From an uncultured Woeseiaceae bacterium (GTDB lineage Bacteria > Pseudomonadota > Gammaproteobacteria > Steroidobacterales > Woeseiaceae), in contig CAMYOJ010000006.1 in NCBI GenBank assembly GCA_947259985.1, forward strand, positions 88,613 to 136,941: DNA of 48,329 bases, given 5' to 3'. The position numbers and the translations under genes were made by a program. This document shows positions 47,119-48,329 of the stretch, one piece after another. The notes beneath the pieces are model-generated. The model made no database searches and was not told the DNA's origin. It saw only the letters and a list, made by a program, of their open reading frames with translations. Position 1 is the stretch's first letter. Each line of letters begins with the position of its first letter.

Positions 47119-48075
47119 TCATGCCGTCGCCGCGAACTCTCGCCGGGCGAATGCCGCGCGCTGTTCGGGCGTTGCGCTGGCGTCGTGAATCTCTTCGATA
47201 CGCGCGATGCGATCCGCGAGTCCCGCACAGTTCGCTATCTGGATAGCGAGTCCCGGCCGCGCGTTCATTTCCAGAATCAACGGACCGCGATCGCGGTCGA
47301 TGACCATGTCGACGCCCAGGTAGCCGAGCCCTGTTACCTCGTAGCCGCGTGCCGAGGATTCCAGGATGAAATCCCACTGCGGAATCTGCAGTCCGGCCAC
47401 GAGCGCTCCGGTGTCCGGATGCTCGTCAACGACCTGGTCGTTGAGTACGCCGGCGAGGGTCGTTCCGCTGCCCAGATCCACGCCCGCGCCGACCGCGCCC
47501 TGGTGCAGGTTGGCCTTGCCGTCCGAGGCCCTCGTCGGCAGCCGCACCATCGCCATCACGGGGTAGCCGCGATACACGATGACGCGGATATCGGGCACAC
47601 CCTGGTAACTCACCGCGGCGAACGTCGGGTCAAAATGCACGCAATACTCGATCAGCGCCTTGTCACGATTACCACTCAGGCTGTACTGGCCGCCGACGAT
47701 ATTGGAAATATGATGCTGGATTTCCCCTTCCGATATGATAAGGCCGCTCGACAGCCGATAGCTGTTGCGCTTGCGCTGGCTGCGCCCGGTCACGACCAGA
47801 ATGCCGTCTCCGCCACTGCCTCGCGCCGGCTTGATAACGAACGAATCGCGCTCGCCGACAATTTTCGCAAAGTGGCGGACTTCTCCCTGGTGCGCGATGA
47901 TGCCGTAGAGGTCCGGTACGGCCATGCCCGCAGCGACCGCGAGTTCCTTGGTCAGCGCCTTGTCGTCAACACGTGGAAACAGGCGACGCGGATTGAGCCG
48001 CATGATGAAGTCGGCGTTGCGCTCGTTGAGGCCCAGCACACCCGACGCACGCAATTTTCTGGCTGCTGCAAGCAT
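47119..48075 (-). CDS. Alpha-L-glutamate ligase-like ATP-grasp protein
   Basis: The 318-residue protein is an ATP-grasp enzyme of the RimK-like group: VIKPARGSGGDGILVV is the ATP-binding loop and LGVDMVIDRDRGPLILEMNARPG carries the metal-binding acidic residues. Such ligases join amino acids, often glutamate, to a carboxylate on a protein or small molecule; the substrate here is not known. The ATG shares one base with the stop of the upstream membrane protein gene. This ligase and that membrane protein form a conserved pair in Gammaproteobacteria, usually accompanied by a retropepsin-like (RimK-linked) zinc protease, which would be outside the window. Confidence 0.88.
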   Translation of the reverse strand: MLAAARKLRASGVLGLNERNADFIMRLNPRRLFPRVDDKALTKELAVAAGMAVPDLYGIIAHQGEVRHFAKIVGERDSFVIKPARGSGGDGILVVTGRSQRKRNSYRLSSGLIISEGEIQHHISNIVGGQYSLSGNRDKALIEYCVHFDPTFAAVSYQGVPDIRVIVYRGYPVMAMVRLPTRASDGKANLHQGAVGAGVDLGSGTTLAGVLNDQVVDEHPDTGALVAGLQIPQWDFILESSARGYEVTGLGYLGVDMVIDRDRGPLILEMNARPGLAIQIANCAGLADRIARIEEIHDASATPEQRAAFARREFAATA

Positions 48076-48329
48076 CAGTCTTTCGTTAGCTCACTGAACC
48101 GTCTGAGTTCGAACAGTCGGTAGCCCGTGTAGCGGCCCGCAAGCACGACCAGTGCCAGGATTATCAACAGCAATTCCGGGAACGTGAATATCAGGTGCTC
48201 GAGCCAGGCCATGCCCATGAAGGCGTACGCCGCAACGGCCACGACCAGGCTTCCCAGGCCGGCGTGCATCGCATCGGAAGCGCCGCGCTCCTCCCAGACG
48301 ACCGACATGCGCTCAATCGTCATCGCGAT
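48075..48329 (-). CDS. C-terminal end of a UUP1/7TM-type membrane protein (cut by window edge)
   Basis: The frame is open to the window edge and the visible 84 codons encode two hydrophobic helices (LGSLVVAVAAYAFMG, LLLIILALVVLAG) and a charged cytoplasmic tail ending RRFSELTKD. This matches the end of the inactive-transglutaminase/7-transmembrane protein that normally precedes the alpha-L-glutamate ligase-like gene; identification rests mainly on that neighbour. The start lies outside the window. Confidence 0.7.
   Translation of the reverse strand: MAMTIERMSVVWEERGASDAMHAGLGSLVVAVAAYAFMGMAWLEHLIFTFPELLLIILALVVLAGRYTGYRLFELRRFSELTKD

Overview
The window is GC-rich (roughly 60% by eye) and densely packed. 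It reads as chromosome from a Gram-negative gammaproteobacterium: it carries the elongasome cluster mreBCD-mrdA-rodA-mltB-rlpA-dacA-ybeD-lipB, the outer-membrane cluster lptD-surA-pdxA-rsmA-apaG-apaH, the amgK-murU cell-wall recycling pair, and lgt-thyA-folA. The split glycine decarboxylase (gcvPA/gcvPB) together with an S9 peptidase, a DUF885 protein and a giant BNR-repeat protein fits the Woeseia/Steroidobacter/Xanthomonas side of the class; that placement is an inference. I see no tRNA, rRNA, insertion sequence, prophage or CRISPR array. Almost all sequence is coding, and the only gene-free stretch above 300 bases (39693-40036) holds a glycine riboswitch.

Layout. 1-5128 (minus): gatC-gatA-gatB-hslO, then a separately promoted ArsR/methyltransferase fusion leading into metF, which is cut by the left edge. 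5251-14578 (plus): rod-shape and peptidoglycan operon ending in lipB. 14598-16064 (plus): an unusual pair, a membrane methyltransferase and a cysteine-synthase-like enzyme, sitting where lipA often follows lipB. 16067-17739 (minus): murU and amgK. 17874-24300 (plus): lptD to apaH. 24354-26448 (minus): lgt-thyA-folA. 26532-30902 (plus): a DUF255/thioredoxin-fold protein, a small doubtful frame and a lipoprotein S9 peptidase. 30928-34663 (minus): an M23 endopeptidase and a tandem HtrA-like protein whose second protease domain is dead. 34826-39692 (minus): gcvT-gcvH-gcvPA-tpx-gcvPB behind a tandem glycine riboswitch with terminator and a matching promoter. 40037-41788 (plus): DUF885 protein. 41773-47059 (minus): BNR-repeat protein, metallo-beta-lactamase-like protein, HAD hydrolase and GST. 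47119-48329 (minus): alpha-L-glutamate-ligase-like ATP-grasp and the C-terminal end of a membrane partner.

How it fits together. Most of the window builds or maintains the envelope: MreBCD/PBP2/RodA insert peptidoglycan, MltB, RlpA, DacA and M23 trim it, AmgK/MurU recycle MurNAc, LptD/SurA assemble the outer membrane and Lgt lipidates lipoproteins. A second theme is one-carbon and methyl metabolism: metF and its SAM-domain regulator, glycine cleavage, thyA and folA.

The observations most worth checking are the thiol peroxidase embedded in the riboswitch-controlled glycine-cleavage operon, which has lost both its resolving cysteine and the conserved active-site proline; the Nma111-like double protease with a CRP-like palindrome upstream; the AT-rich perfect inverted repeat at the start of the ArsR/methyltransferase gene; and the methyltransferase/cysteine-synthase-like pair after lipB.
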